Below are positions 55,801 through 64,000 of a stretch of 64,000 bases of DNA, one piece after another. The notes under the pieces are model-generated. The model saw only the letters and a program-made list of their open reading frames with translations. It did not search any database and was not told the origin of the DNA. The stretch's first letter is position 1; the number at the start of each line of letters is the position of its first letter. This DNA is from Pseudomonas sp. B21-023. GTDB lineage: Bacteria; Pseudomonadota; Gammaproteobacteria; Pseudomonadales; Pseudomonadaceae. Where the stretch lies: contig NZ_CP087190.1 of the NCBI RefSeq assembly GCF_024749165.1, positions 3,259,501 through 3,323,500 on the forward strand, written 5' to 3'. The translations under genes and the position numbers were made by a program.

Positions 55801-57300
55801 ATGAACATCCTCTACGACGAACGTGTAGACGGCCCGTTGCCCAGCGTGGACAAGCCGGCGCTGCTGGCCGCACTGCGCGAGGCCCTGCCCGACCTGGACA
55901 TCCTGCACCGCAGCGAAGACCTCAAGCCCTATGAGTGCGACGGCCTCTCGGCCTACCGCACGCTGCCCCTGCTGGTGGCACTGCCCGAGCGCCTGGAACA
56001 GGTGCAGGCGCTACTGCGGCTCTGCCACCAGCGCGGCGTGCCGGTGGTCGCGCGCGGTGCCGGCACCGGTCTGTCGGGCGGCGCGTTGCCGCTGAGCCAG
56101 GGCATCCTGCTGGTGATGGCACGATTCAACCGCATCCTCGAAGTCAACCCGCAAGGCCGCTTCGCCAGGGTCCAGCCCGGCGTGCGCAACCTGGCGATTT
56201 CCCAGGCGGCGGCACCCTACGGCTTGTACTACGCGCCGGATCCCTCCTCGCAGATCGCCTGCTCGATCGGCGGCAATGTCGCCGAGAACGCCGGCGGCGT
56301 GCACTGCCTGAAGTACGGTCTGACCGTGCACAACCTGCTCAAGGTGGACATTCTCACCGTCGAGGGCGAGCGCCTGACCCTCGGCAGCGACGCCCTGGAC
56401 AGCCCCGGCTTCGACCTGCTGGCGCTGTTCACCGGCTCCGAGGGCCTGCTCGGCATCGTCACCGAGGTCACCGTCAAGCTGCTGCCCAGGCCACAAGTGG
56501 CGCGGGTGCTGCTGGCCAGCTTCGCCAGCGTCGAGGACGCCGGGCGCGCGGTGGCCGATATCATCGCCGCCGGGATCATCCCGGCAGGCCTTGAGATGAT
56601 GGACAACCTGGCGATCCGCGCTGCCGAGGCCTTCATCCACGCCGACTACCCGGTGGACGCGGCGGCGATCCTGCTGTGCGAACTGGACGGGGTCGAGGCC
56701 GATGTGCAGGACGACTGCGCCCGCGTCGATGCCGTGCTGCGCCAGGCCGGTGCCCGCGAGGTGCGCCTGGCCTGCGACGAAGCCGAGCGCGGGCGCTTCT
56801 GGGCCGGGCGCAAGAACGCCTTCCCGGCGGTGGGGCGCATTTCGCCGGACTACTACTGCATGGACGGCACCATCCCGCGGCGCGAGCTGCCGCGCGTGCT
56901 CGCTGGCATCAGCCAACTGTCCGAGACATACGGCCTGCGGGTCGCCAACGTGTTCCATGCCGGCGACGGCAACATGCACCCGCTGATCCTGTTCGACGCC
57001 AACCTGCCCGGCGAGCTGGAACGCGCCGAAGCCCTCGGTGGCCGGATCCTCGAGCTGTGTGTGGCGGTGGGCGGCAGCATCACCGGCGAGCACGGCGTGG
57101 GCCGGGAGAAGATCAACCAGATGTGCGCCCAGTTCAACAGCGACGAGATCACCCTGTTCCACGCGGTCAAGGCCGCCTTCGACCCACGGGGCCTGCTCAA
57201 CCCGGGCAAGAACATCCCCACCCTGCAGCGCTGCGCCGAGTTCGGCGCGCTGCATGTGCACCATGGGCAGTTGCCCTTCCCCGACCTGGAGCGCTTCTGA
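55801..57300 (+). CDS. glcD: Glycolate oxidase FAD subunit GlcD
   Basis: GlcD is the flavin subunit of glycolate dehydrogenase (glycolate to glyoxylate). The 499 residues match the usual length. The FAD-binding domain includes VVARGAGTGLSGGALPLSQGILLVMARFNRI and CSIGGNVAENAGGVHCLKYGLT; the C-terminus includes HAGDGNMHPLILFD and GEHGVGREKI. AGGAG lies 6 bases before the ATG. The frame happens to stay open upstream through the peptidase gene, which is coincidental. glcE follows with a TGATG overlap. Confidence 0.96.
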   Translation: MNILYDERVDGPLPSVDKPALLAALREALPDLDILHRSEDLKPYECDGLSAYRTLPLLVALPERLEQVQALLRLCHQRGVPVVARGAGTGLSGGALPLSQGILLVMARFNRILEVNPQGRFARVQPGVRNLAISQAAAPYGLYYAPDPSSQIACSIGGNVAENAGGVHCLKYGLTVHNLLKVDILTVEGERLTLGSDALDSPGFDLLALFTGSEGLLGIVTEVTVKLLPRPQVARVLLASFASVEDAGRAVADIIAAGIIPAGLEMMDNLAIRAAEAFIHADYPVDAAAILLCELDGVEADVQDDCARVDAVLRQAGAREVRLACDEAERGRFWAGRKNAFPAVGRISPDYYCMDGTIPRRELPRVLAGISQLSETYGLRVANVFHAGDGNMHPLILFDANLPGELERAEALGGRILELCVAVGGSITGEHGVGREKINQMCAQFNSDEITLFHAVKAAFDPRGLLNPGKNIPTLQRCAEFGALHVHHGQLPFPDLERF

Positions 57301-58346
57301 TGGGCACGGATCTCAGCCAGCAGTTACTGGAGCAGGTCAACCAGGCGTTGCGCCAGGGTACCGCGCTGCGCATCCAGGGCGGCAACAGCAAGGCCATGCT
57401 TGGCCGCCCGGTGACCGGCGAGCTGGTCGATACCCGTGGGCACAGCGGTATCGTCAGCTATGACCCTACCGAACTGGTGCTCACCGCCCGCGCCGGCACG
57501 CCGCTGCGCGAGATCGAGGCGACGCTCCGCGAGGCCGGGCAGATGCTGCCTTGCGAGCCGCCGCACCTGGGACCCGAGGCGACGCTGGGCGGCATGGTCG
57601 CCGCCGGGCTTTCGGGGCCGCGCCGGCCCTGGGCAGGCGCGGTGCGCGACTATGTACTTGGCACCCGGCTGATCACCGGCCACGGCAAGCACCTGCGCTT
57701 TGGCGGCGAGGTGATGAAGAATGTCGCCGGCTACGACGTATCGCGGCTGATGGCGGGCAGCTTCGGTTGCCTGGGGCTGCTTACCGAGGTTTCGTTGAAG
57801 GTGCTGCCCAGGCCGCGCCAGTGCCTGGGCCTGCGCCTGGAGATGGATGCCCGCCAGGCGCTGGCCAGGTTGGCCGAATGGGGCCAGCAGCCATTGCCGA
57901 TCAGCGCCGCCAGCCACGACGGCGAGGCGCTGCACCTGCGCCTGGAGGGCGGCGAAGGCTCGGTGCGCTCGGCACGCGAGCGCCTGGGCGGCGAGGTACT
58001 CGACCCGCAGTACTGGGGCGACCTGCGCGAGCAACGCCTGGCGTTCTTCACCGCGCCGGCCACGTTGTGGCGGCTGTCCCTGCCCATCACCTGTGGCGTG
58101 CTAGATCTGCCCGGGCAGCAGCTGATCGACTGGGGCGGCGCCCAGCGCTGGCTCAAGTCCGAGGCGCCGGCGGCCACCCTGCGTGCCCTGCTGGCCGAGG
58201 TCGGCGGCCATGCCACCGCCTACGCGCCCGGCGACGACAGCAGCGCGCCTCTGGACCCGATGACGCTGCGCTACCACCAGGCGCTGAAGCGCCAACTCGA
58301 CCCCCAGGGCATCTTCAACCCTGGCCGCCTGTATGCACACTTGTGA
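57300..58346 (+). CDS. glcE: Glycolate oxidase FAD-binding subunit GlcE
   Basis: The 348-residue second flavin-type subunit has TALRIQGGNSKAMLGRP, LTARAGTPLREIEATLREAGQMLPCEPPHLGPEATLGGMVAAGLSGPRRPW and FGGEVMKNVAGYDVSRLMAGSFGCLGLLTEVSLKVLP. It is shorter than GlcD, as usual. Its ATG overlaps the glcD stop by one base (TGATG), so translation is coupled. glcF follows after 9 bp. Confidence 0.95.
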   Translation: MGTDLSQQLLEQVNQALRQGTALRIQGGNSKAMLGRPVTGELVDTRGHSGIVSYDPTELVLTARAGTPLREIEATLREAGQMLPCEPPHLGPEATLGGMVAAGLSGPRRPWAGAVRDYVLGTRLITGHGKHLRFGGEVMKNVAGYDVSRLMAGSFGCLGLLTEVSLKVLPRPRQCLGLRLEMDARQALARLAEWGQQPLPISAASHDGEALHLRLEGGEGSVRSARERLGGEVLDPQYWGDLREQRLAFFTAPATLWRLSLPITCGVLDLPGQQLIDWGGAQRWLKSEAPAATLRALLAEVGGHATAYAPGDDSSAPLDPMTLRYHQALKRQLDPQGIFNPGRLYAHL

Positions 58347-58355
58347 GGCCACGGC

Positions 58356-59594
58356 ATGCAAACCCGACTGAGTGACTCCGCCCGCTGCCTGGCCCGCGCC
58401 GACGAGGCCGAGCGCATCCTGCGCTCTTGCGTGCACTGCGGCTTCTGCACCGCCACCTGCCCCACCTACCAGTTGCTCGGCGACGAGCTGGACGGCCCAC
58501 GCGGGCGCATCTACCTGATCAAGCAGGTGCTCGAAGGCGAACCGGTCAGCGCCAGCACCCAGACGCACCTGGACCGTTGCCTGAGCTGTCGCAATTGCGA
58601 GACGAGCTGCCCGTCAGGGGTGCAGTACCACAACCTGCTGGATATCGGCCGTGCGGTGGTCGACCGTCAGGTGCCGCGACCACTGGGCCAGCGCCTGCTG
58701 CGCGGCGGCTTGCGTGCGGTAGTGCCGCGGCCGGCGCTGTTCAAGGCCTTGCTCCACACCGGCCTAGCCCTGCGCCCCCTGCTCCCTGCCAACCTCAAGG
58801 CCAAGCTGCCGCCACGGATCGCCGCCGCCGGCCAGCGCCCGCCAACGGGTCACGCCCGCCGCGTATTGCTGCTTGAGGGTTGCGTGCAGCAAGCGCTCTC
58901 ACCCAATACCAACGCTGCCACCGCACGCCTGCTCGACCGCCTCGGTATCAGTGTCGAACCGATAGCCGAGGCCGCTTGCTGCGGGGCCGTGGACTATCAC
59001 CTGGATGCCCAGGCACGCGGCCTGGAGCGTGCCCGACGCAACATCGACGCCTGGTGGCCGGCCATCGAGGCCGGCGCCGAGGCCATCGTGCAGACCGCCA
59101 GCGGCTGCGGCGCATTCGTGCGCGACTATGGTCACTTGCTCGAAGGCGACCCACGCTATGCCGACAAGGCCGCCAAGGTCAGCGCGCTGTCCCGTGACCT
59201 GGTGCAGGTGCTGCAGGCCGAGCCACTGGAGCAACTGGGGGTGTGCGCCGAGCAACGCCTGGCCTTTCACTGCCCGTGTACCTTGCAGCACGCGCTCAAG
59301 CTCGGCGGCGCGGTGGACAGCCTGCTGACGCGCCTGGGCTTTCAACTCACCCCGGTGCCCGATGGCCACCTGTGCTGCGGCTCGACCGGCACCTATTCAT
59401 TGACCCAGCCGACGCTGGCGCGGCAATTGCGCGATGATCGCCTGCATGCCCTGGAGAGCGGCAGCCCACAGGTCATTGCCACTGCCAACATCGGTTGCCA
59501 GGTGCACCTTGGAAGCGCTGGGCGAACACCGGTGCGGCACTGGGTCGAGATCGTCGAGGCGGCGCTCGATCCCAAGCCTTCTGACTGGGCATGA
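58356..59594 (+). CDS. glcF: Glycolate oxidase iron-sulfur subunit GlcF
   Basis: The 412-residue subunit has two 4Fe-4S motifs near the N-terminus, C25-x2-C28-x2-C31-x3-C35 (CVHCGFCTATCPTY) and C75-x2-C78-x2-C81-x3-C85 (CLSCRNCETSCPSGVQYHN), and two CCG-type domains (EAACCGAVDYHL; HLCCGSTGTYSL). It passes electrons from the flavin subunits to the respiratory chain. It completes glcDEF. No glcC, glcG, glcB or lactate permease gene is adjacent. Confidence 0.95.
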   Translation: MQTRLSDSARCLARADEAERILRSCVHCGFCTATCPTYQLLGDELDGPRGRIYLIKQVLEGEPVSASTQTHLDRCLSCRNCETSCPSGVQYHNLLDIGRAVVDRQVPRPLGQRLLRGGLRAVVPRPALFKALLHTGLALRPLLPANLKAKLPPRIAAAGQRPPTGHARRVLLLEGCVQQALSPNTNAATARLLDRLGISVEPIAEAACCGAVDYHLDAQARGLERARRNIDAWWPAIEAGAEAIVQTASGCGAFVRDYGHLLEGDPRYADKAAKVSALSRDLVQVLQAEPLEQLGVCAEQRLAFHCPCTLQHALKLGGAVDSLLTRLGFQLTPVPDGHLCCGSTGTYSLTQPTLARQLRDDRLHALESGSPQVIATANIGCQVHLGSAGRTPVRHWVEIVEAALDPKPSDWA

Positions 59595-59788
59595 ACGGAC
59601 TCGGCAACAGGCGCTGGAGCTGACGCGGATCAAGGCGATGTTCAACCTCCTGCCTATATTTTCGGAACCCTCCTACCAAAAGCAAGGACGCTTCTTGATT
59701 GTTGCCACACCCTCGGCAAAACATCATCCGACCTGGAGACGTTACGGTCGCCCCGACGCGGCCAACCCCATCCAGACGAGGCCATGCC

Positions 59789-60127
59789 ATGCCCACACAC
59801 GACCGCCCCACCCGCGAACTGCGCCATACCCTGCGCCAGTTGCTGGCCCATGAAGTCAGCAACCCCGACGACAACCCGAACCTGTCGGGCGTGCGCTTCT
59901 TCTGCGCCACCGACGAGCACACCCGCCAACTGATCGAGCGCGTCGAGCTGCTCGCCAGCGAGGCCTTTTTCGACGCCAAGGGCCGCGCCATCCCCGCCCG
60001 CATGCGCGAGGCCACGGTGGATGGCGTATGCATCAGGCAGAAACGCAAGGCCTGCGACGACCAAACGGTGATCCGCATCGCGCTGCCCGCAAAAGGCTAC
60101 ATCACCATCAGCACCGCCCGCCTGTGA
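59789..60127 (+). CDS. Small protein of unknown function
   Basis: I do not recognise this 112-residue protein. It begins MPTHDRPTRELRHTLRQLLAHEV, is charged and soluble, contains SGVRFFCATDEHTRQLIERVELLASEAFFDAKGRAIPARMR, and ends in a short hydrophobic strand (VIRIALPAKGYITISTARL). No signal peptide or known motif is seen. GAGG lies 8 bases ahead of the ATG at 59789, and codon usage is typical of the region. It stands alone between glcF and a MocR regulator. The gap 59595-59788 should carry its promoter. Confidence 0.6.
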   Translation: MPTHDRPTRELRHTLRQLLAHEVSNPDDNPNLSGVRFFCATDEHTRQLIERVELLASEAFFDAKGRAIPARMREATVDGVCIRQKRKACDDQTVIRIALPAKGYITISTARL

Positions 60128-60233
60128 ACACCCGCGGCCTGCAGGCGCGGGTCTGGCTCGCGCCTGCGGCCCTTGCGGCTTTGCCGATAAACCCCGAAGC
60201 TTCTACATCCCTGCGCTTCGGACCCTTCCCACG

Positions 60234-61667
60234 ATGGAACTGCACATCCGCCTCGAAGGCCGCAAAGGCCTTGCCGAGCAGCTCTACCGGCAACTGCGCG
60301 CCGGCATCGACAGCGGCCACCTCGCCGCCGGCACGCAACTGCCGCCCACCCGCCTGCTGGCCGAACAGCTGGGGGTCTCGCGCAAGACCGTGGCCGAAGC
60401 CTATTCACGCCTGACCTACGACAACCTGCTCAGCGGCGTGGTTGGCCGCGGCACCTTCATTACCCCACGCCGCTCCTTGCGCCAGGGCGACAGCGAGCAT
60501 ATACCGCTAGCCGCCGCCGACACCCTCGAAGGCTGGCGCCAGCGCGCCACGGTACTGGCCCAGCGGGCGCTGGACGCGCCTTCGCGCTATGACTTCATCG
60601 GCGGCGCCTCGAGCAAGTCGCAGTTTCCCTACGATCAGTGGCGCAGTTGCATGAACTACGCCCTGCGCCGCAGCCAGCGTCACCCCGAGCGGCAGTTTTC
60701 CGCCCAGGGCCTGCCCGAACTGCGCGAGGCCATCACCCATCACATTGCCTTCACCCGGGGTATCCAGAGCGACCCCAGTGATGTGCTGGTGTGCAACGGC
60801 GCCCAGCAGGCCCTGGACCTGATTGCCCGGGTACTGGTCGAGCCCGGCTGCAAGGTGGCCATGGAAGACCCGGGCTACCCACCGGCCCGGCAGTTGTTCC
60901 AGGCCTTGGGCGCACGCCTGCAGTCAGTGCCGGTGGACGACCAGGGATTGTGCGTGGAGCAGATCGAGGATGGCACCCGGCTGATCTACGTGACCCCCTC
61001 GCACCAGTTCCCGCTGGGCATGCCCATGGCCGTGCCACGGCGCGAGGCGCTGCTGGCGCGAGCTGCCGCGCTTGGCGCGCTGATCATCGAGGATGACTAC
61101 GACTGCGAGTTCCGCTACCAGGGGCCTGCCGCCGAGGCCCTGCAACGCATGGACCGGCATGGCCTGGTGGCGTATGTCGGGACGTTCTCCAAGACCCTGC
61201 TGTCCGAGCTGCGCCTGGGCTATGCGGTGCTCCCGCCCGCCGTGCTGCAGGCCGCCTGCGTGGCCAAGCACCTGAGCGACTGGCACAGCCCGACCCTGCA
61301 GCAATGGGCGCTGGCGCGGTTCCTTGGCGAAGGCCACCTGAACAAGCACATCCGCCGTTGCCACGAGGTGTACAGCGCCCGCCGCGAGCGGATCCTGGCG
61401 CGGCTTGGCGGCGACCTGGCGCCGTGGTTCGACGCGGTGCCGACCAGCGCCGGTTTCCACCTGAGCGCGCTGGCCAAGCCTGGAGTGGATGTCGAGTTGC
61501 TGATCAGCCTGGCGCGCAAGGTGGAGGTGGGCCTCTACTCCTTGGCCCCGTTCTTCAGCGAAGCCCCGGTGCGGCCGGGGCTGCTGCTGGGCTTCGGTGC
61601 CATCGAGCTGCTGGATATCGACCCGGCGTTGGACCGGGTCGCCGACACCCTGCAGCGCCTCAGTTGA
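60234..61667 (+). CDS. MocR/PdxR-family regulator (GntR HTH fused to aminotransferase domain)
   Basis: The 477-residue protein has a GntR helix-turn-helix (about 10-75, AEQLYRQLRAGIDSGHLAAGTQLPPTRLLAEQLGVSRKTVAEAYSRL) joined to a fold-type I aminotransferase-like domain (about 115-475). The PLP lysine is in YVGTFSKTLLSELRLGYAV, with IIEDDYDCEFRY ahead of it. MocR proteins bind PLP and sense amines, amino acids or PLP itself. Likely targets are the nearby AhpD-like gene, deaminase or MFS gene; the direct GATTGG repeats at 63373-63436 are candidate sites. Its 3' end overlaps the convergent MFS gene by 8 bp. Confidence 0.9.
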   Translation: MELHIRLEGRKGLAEQLYRQLRAGIDSGHLAAGTQLPPTRLLAEQLGVSRKTVAEAYSRLTYDNLLSGVVGRGTFITPRRSLRQGDSEHIPLAAADTLEGWRQRATVLAQRALDAPSRYDFIGGASSKSQFPYDQWRSCMNYALRRSQRHPERQFSAQGLPELREAITHHIAFTRGIQSDPSDVLVCNGAQQALDLIARVLVEPGCKVAMEDPGYPPARQLFQALGARLQSVPVDDQGLCVEQIEDGTRLIYVTPSHQFPLGMPMAVPRREALLARAAALGALIIEDDYDCEFRYQGPAAEALQRMDRHGLVAYVGTFSKTLLSELRLGYAVLPPAVLQAACVAKHLSDWHSPTLQQWALARFLGEGHLNKHIRRCHEVYSARRERILARLGGDLAPWFDAVPTSAGFHLSALAKPGVDVELLISLARKVEVGLYSLAPFFSEAPVRPGLLLGFGAIELLDIDPALDRVADTLQRLS

Positions 61668-62853
61668 CCAGCGCTTCACTGGGCCGCTGGCCACGGGCAA
61701 TCGCCCTGGCGTAGCCCTGCGGCGCAAAGCACGCGGTCACCAGCAACATCGCCAGCACGGTGCAGGCCAGCAGGGTCCAGGAGGCCTGGAAGTCGCCGCT
61801 GACATCGCGCAGCCAGCCGGTGATGTACGGCACGATGCCGGTGACGATGAAGCCCACGCCCTGGACGAACGCCGCCAGGCTGCCGGCCTCGCCGGGGCTG
61901 CGCAGGTGCTCCAGGGTCAGCGTCAGGCTGAGGCTGAAGCAGGCTCCCAGGCCCAGGCCGATCATCGCCACCCACAGGCCCATGGCGCTGGCCGGCGCCA
62001 GCAGCAGGCCGAGGAAGCCACCGAGCTGGATCAGCAAGGCCAACCACAGGCCAGGCCGGCGATCGACCAGGCGCCGCAGCAGCAATGGCAGACCCAGGGC
62101 TCCGCAGACCTGGAAGAGGGTCATCAGGCCGACCAGCTCGCCGCCCCCCTGGGCCGTGCCGCCGTGTTCCAGGTGATAGGCCGGCAGCCACGCCACCATG
62201 CTGGTATAGCCGCCATTGATCAGCCCGAAGTACAACGCCAGCAGCCAGGCCCTGCGGTTGCCGAACCAGTGCCCGCCACTGCCGGCGGCCAGGCTTGGCG
62301 TGAGCTGGCGCGGACGCAGCAGCACCCAGGCGGCCATTGCCAGCAGCGCCGGCAGCGCCCAGAGGCCCAGGCCGAATTGCCAATGGCCAAAGTGTGCGGC
62401 AATCGCAGGGCCGAGCACCGCGGCCAAACCACCGCCGCTCATCAACGCCGCCGAATACAGCCCCATGCTCGCCGCCAGGCGGCTGGGGAACCAGCGGTTG
62501 ACCAGCCCCGGCATCATGCCCTGCACCACGGCAACGCCCAAGCCGGCGACCACGGCGCTGGCGATCAACGCCCAGGCGCTGTCCAGCTGCAGGCGCCACA
62601 GGCAGGCCAGGGCAATGGCCGCAAGCCCTGCGAGCATGCCGCCATGCTCGCTCAGCCAGCGCCGCAGCCAGGGTTGCAACAACGGGATCAGGCCCATGCA
62701 CAGCACCGGCAACGCAGTCAGCAACGCCGCCTGCTGGTAACCCAGGCCGGTGCCCTGGCGCATGGGTTCGAGCAAAGGGCCGATGCTGGTGAGGATCGGC
62801 CGCAGGTTCAGGGCCAGCAGCACCACCAGCAACAGGTTCAGCGCGCCCCTCAT
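61660..62853 (-). CDS. MFS transporter, CynX/NimT-like
   Basis: The 397-residue polytopic protein has about 12 helices and the CynX-family opening LLLVVLLALNLRPILTSIGPLLEPMRQGTGLGYQQAALLTALPVLCMG, then GGYTSMVAWLPAYH and a late AAFVQGVGFIVTGIVPYITGWL. Relatives move cyanate or 2-nitroimidazole; the actual substrate is unknown. I start at 62853, whose ATG overlaps the deaminase stop (ATGA). An in-frame ATG at 62874 would add 7 residues; neither has a strong ribosome binding site. It is the second gene of an operon with the nucleoside deaminase, suggesting purine or pyrimidine traffic. Confidence 0.85.
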   Translation of the reverse strand: MRGALNLLLVVLLALNLRPILTSIGPLLEPMRQGTGLGYQQAALLTALPVLCMGLIPLLQPWLRRWLSEHGGMLAGLAAIALACLWRLQLDSAWALIASAVVAGLGVAVVQGMMPGLVNRWFPSRLAASMGLYSAALMSGGGLAAVLGPAIAAHFGHWQFGLGLWALPALLAMAAWVLLRPRQLTPSLAAGSGGHWFGNRRAWLLALYFGLINGGYTSMVAWLPAYHLEHGGTAQGGGELVGLMTLFQVCGALGLPLLLRRLVDRRPGLWLALLIQLGGFLGLLLAPASAMGLWVAMIGLGLGACFSLSLTLTLEHLRSPGEAGSLAAFVQGVGFIVTGIVPYITGWLRDVSGDFQASWTLLACTVLAMLLVTACFAPQGYARAIARGQRPSEALVN

Positions 62854-63308
62854 CCTTGGCTGGCCTGCTGCCATTCACGGTACAGGCCGCCCTCACCCAC
62901 GGGTTTCAGCGGGCGCAGGGGCAGGCTCTGCTGCTGCGGCGGGCGGGCCATCTGCGCATACACCGCGGCGGTGGACAACCCATAGGGCTCGCCCTCGTCG
63001 TTGTCGTAAGCGAACCAGGCACGCTCGATGCCACACAGGTGCATGGCTGCCAGGCACATCGGGCACGGGTGGCCGCTGGCATAGATCTCGGCGCCCTCCA
63101 GGCGCGGCCGGCCGAGCACCTGGGCGGCCTGGCGGATGGCCTGCATCTCGGCGTGGCTGGTCGGGTCCTGGGTGCTGTGGATCTCGTTGACGGCGCGGGC
63201 GATCACCTGCCCCTGGTAGACCAGCACGGCGCCGAACGGGCGGCCGCCGGCCTGGATATTGGCGCGGGCCAGCTCGAGGGCCTCGCGCATGTAGCGATCT
63301 GCGGACAT
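62850..63308 (-). CDS. Nucleoside/guanine deaminase (CMP/dCMP deaminase family)
   Basis: The 152-residue zinc hydrolase has HAEMQAIRQA (zinc histidine and proton-shuttle glutamate) and SGHPCPMCLAAMHLCG (PCxxC zinc ligands), the full cytidine-deaminase-like site. GGRPFGAVLVYQGQVIARAVNEI is typical of guanine deaminase-like members. GGAG lies 9 bases ahead of the ATG at 63308; the frame extends to 63338. It overlaps the MFS gene by ATGA and is divergent from the AhpD-like gene. Confidence 0.9.
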   Translation of the reverse strand: MSADRYMREALELARANIQAGGRPFGAVLVYQGQVIARAVNEIHSTQDPTSHAEMQAIRQAAQVLGRPRLEGAEIYASGHPCPMCLAAMHLCGIERAWFAYDNDEGEPYGLSTAAVYAQMARPPQQQSLPLRPLKPVGEGGLYREWQQASQG

Positions 63309-63372
63309 GAAACGGTTCTCCGGTATTGACCCGGCCATTATCCCGGCTGCGACGCGCCGACAGAAATGAAGA

Positions 63373-63436
63373 GATTGGATGCCTGTCAGTGGCCATCCAA
63401 ATGCGCGATTGGCCTCCTGGCAAAGCGCGGGATTGG
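63373..63436. promoter_or_regulatory. Three GATTGG direct repeats between deaminase and AhpD-like genes
   Basis: GATTGG occurs at 63373-63378, 63407-63412 and 63431-63436 on the same strand. The last two lie in longer similar blocks (GCGCGATTGGC and GCGCGGGATTGGC). Direct repeats of this sort are typical MocR sites, and a MocR gene lies 3 kb away. They lie 71-134 bp ahead of the AhpD-like start. Confidence 0.35.
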
Positions 63437-63506
63437 CTATTCGGCACGGCGCGACGCGGCGCTAAGGTAGTGCCACTTGCCACCTGAACACCTTTGGAGC
63501 CTCACC

Positions 63507-63944
63507 ATGCATGACCGTATCGAATGGGCCAAGCACTCGCCGGAAGCCTACAAGGCCATGATCGGCCTCGAACAGGCGCTGGTCGCCTCCGGCCTGGAAC
63601 ACTCGCTGCTGGAGCTGATCCGCCTGCGCGCCTCGCAGGTCAATGGCTGCGCCTACTGCGTCAACATGCACGCCAACGATGCGCGCAAGGCCGGTGAAAC
63701 CGAGGCGCGCCTGCAGACCCTGAGCGTCTGGCGCGAGACCCGCTACTTCACTCCCCGCGAACGTGCCGCCCTGGCCTGGGTCGAGAGCCTGACCCGCCTC
63801 CCGGAGCGCGGCGCGCCGCAAGACGAGTACCAGGCGTTGCTCGAGCACTTCAGCGCCAAGGAAATCGCCAACCTGACCTTGGCCATCGCCACCATCAATG
63901 CCTGGAACCGCTTCGGCGTGGGCTTTGCGATGGTGCCGGCTTAA
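63507..63944 (+). CDS. Carboxymuconolactone decarboxylase / AhpD-family protein
   Basis: The 145-residue protein has the AhpD-type redox pair and histidine, QVNGCAYCVNMHANDARKAG (CxxCxxxH), within the CMD helical fold, plus LERERAALAWVESLTRL-like and LTLAIATINAWNRFGVGF segments. Such proteins act in peroxide defence or as thiol-dependent reductases; they are often near MocR regulators. GGAG precedes the ATG at 63507 by 7 bases. A hairpin terminator follows. Confidence 0.9.
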   Translation: MHDRIEWAKHSPEAYKAMIGLEQALVASGLEHSLLELIRLRASQVNGCAYCVNMHANDARKAGETEARLQTLSVWRETRYFTPRERAALAWVESLTRLPERGAPQDEYQALLEHFSAKEIANLTLAIATINAWNRFGVGFAMVPA

Positions 63945-63956
63945 GTCAACCGGGTC

Positions 63957-63979
63957 CCCGCCCCTGCCGGGGCGGGTTT
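63957..63979 (+). terminator. Probable intrinsic terminator after the AhpD-like gene
   Basis: CCCGCCCC (63957-63964) pairs with GGGGCGGG (63969-63976) across a 4-base loop, followed by TTT. The stem is very GC-rich but the T-run is short, so termination efficiency is uncertain. Confidence 0.6.
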
Positions 63980-64000
63980 GCATCGCCATCGATCATGCCT

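Noticed and set aside
54574..57300. A 908-codon forward frame that would fuse a long N-terminus to GlcD
   Set aside because: The first part is the peptidase gene read in another frame. GlcD has its own ribosome binding site and normal start at 55801.

Overview
The window reads as a chromosomal segment of a Pseudomonas species of the P. putida type. This is inferred from gene content and base usage, not from a database search. Pointers are high-GC coding throughout, cti next to metH, gcd followed by an OprB porin, a MexEF-OprN pump, a glcDEF set, and the REP palindromes (core GCCGGCAAGCCGGCTCCCAC and variants) between genes. I see no rRNA, tRNA, CRISPR array, prophage or transposase gene.

Layout. 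1-7.1 kb: 5' end of cti, divergent metH, an oxidoreductase, a DUF2269 membrane protein and an orphan cysteine desulfurase. 7.1-10.8 kb: remnant of a TonB-dependent receptor, a secreted CAP-domain protein, and an AraC/GlxA regulator divergent from a LysE-type exporter. 10.9-15.7 kb: one 1618-residue Rhs/YD-repeat gene with an AT-rich inner segment and no visible immunity gene. 15.8-20.5 kb: MFS and LysR genes, a cupin, and a MATE pump divergent from its TetR regulator with two near-identical palindromic operators between them. 20.6-24.4 kb: gcd and oprB for periplasmic glucose oxidation and uptake. 24.7-29.9 kb: an APC permease, an AraC regulator, and a beta-ketothiolase, 3-hydroxyacyl-CoA dehydrogenase and TetR set.

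29.9-32.9 kb: an ECF sigma factor with its anti-sigma factor, divergent from a catalase-like peroxidase and cytochrome b561. Both transcription units carry the same promoter, GGAATA-N15-CGTC, so this looks like a self-contained, autoregulated envelope peroxide module. 33.0-34.8 kb: an MFS exporter and a PuuR-like regulator. 34.9-44.2 kb: two 249-bp inverted-repeat elements, differing at one base and in the same orientation, bracket an isomerase/SDR pair, a TetR, a putative zinc peptidase and the complete mexE-mexF-oprN operon, which ends in a strong terminator.

44.4-49.7 kb: a LysE exporter, a conserved unknown protein, and NAD salvage (NrtR, pncA, pncB) followed by ppnN. 49.9-54.5 kb: an SH3-domain envelope protein, an MDR oxidoreductase, and an AraC-LysR operon divergent from an SDR. 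54.6-59.6 kb: an M20 carboxypeptidase and glcDEF for glycolate oxidation. 59.8-64 kb: a small unknown protein, a MocR regulator, an MFS transporter with a nucleoside deaminase, and an AhpD-like protein.

Most of this is ordinary core and flexible Pseudomonas genome. The signals best supported by sequence are the mirrored ECF promoters, the twin operators at the MATE/TetR locus, the duplicated 249-bp element around the efflux operon, the decayed TonB receptor that keeps a Fur-like box, and an SDR whose catalytic tyrosine appears to be phenylalanine.
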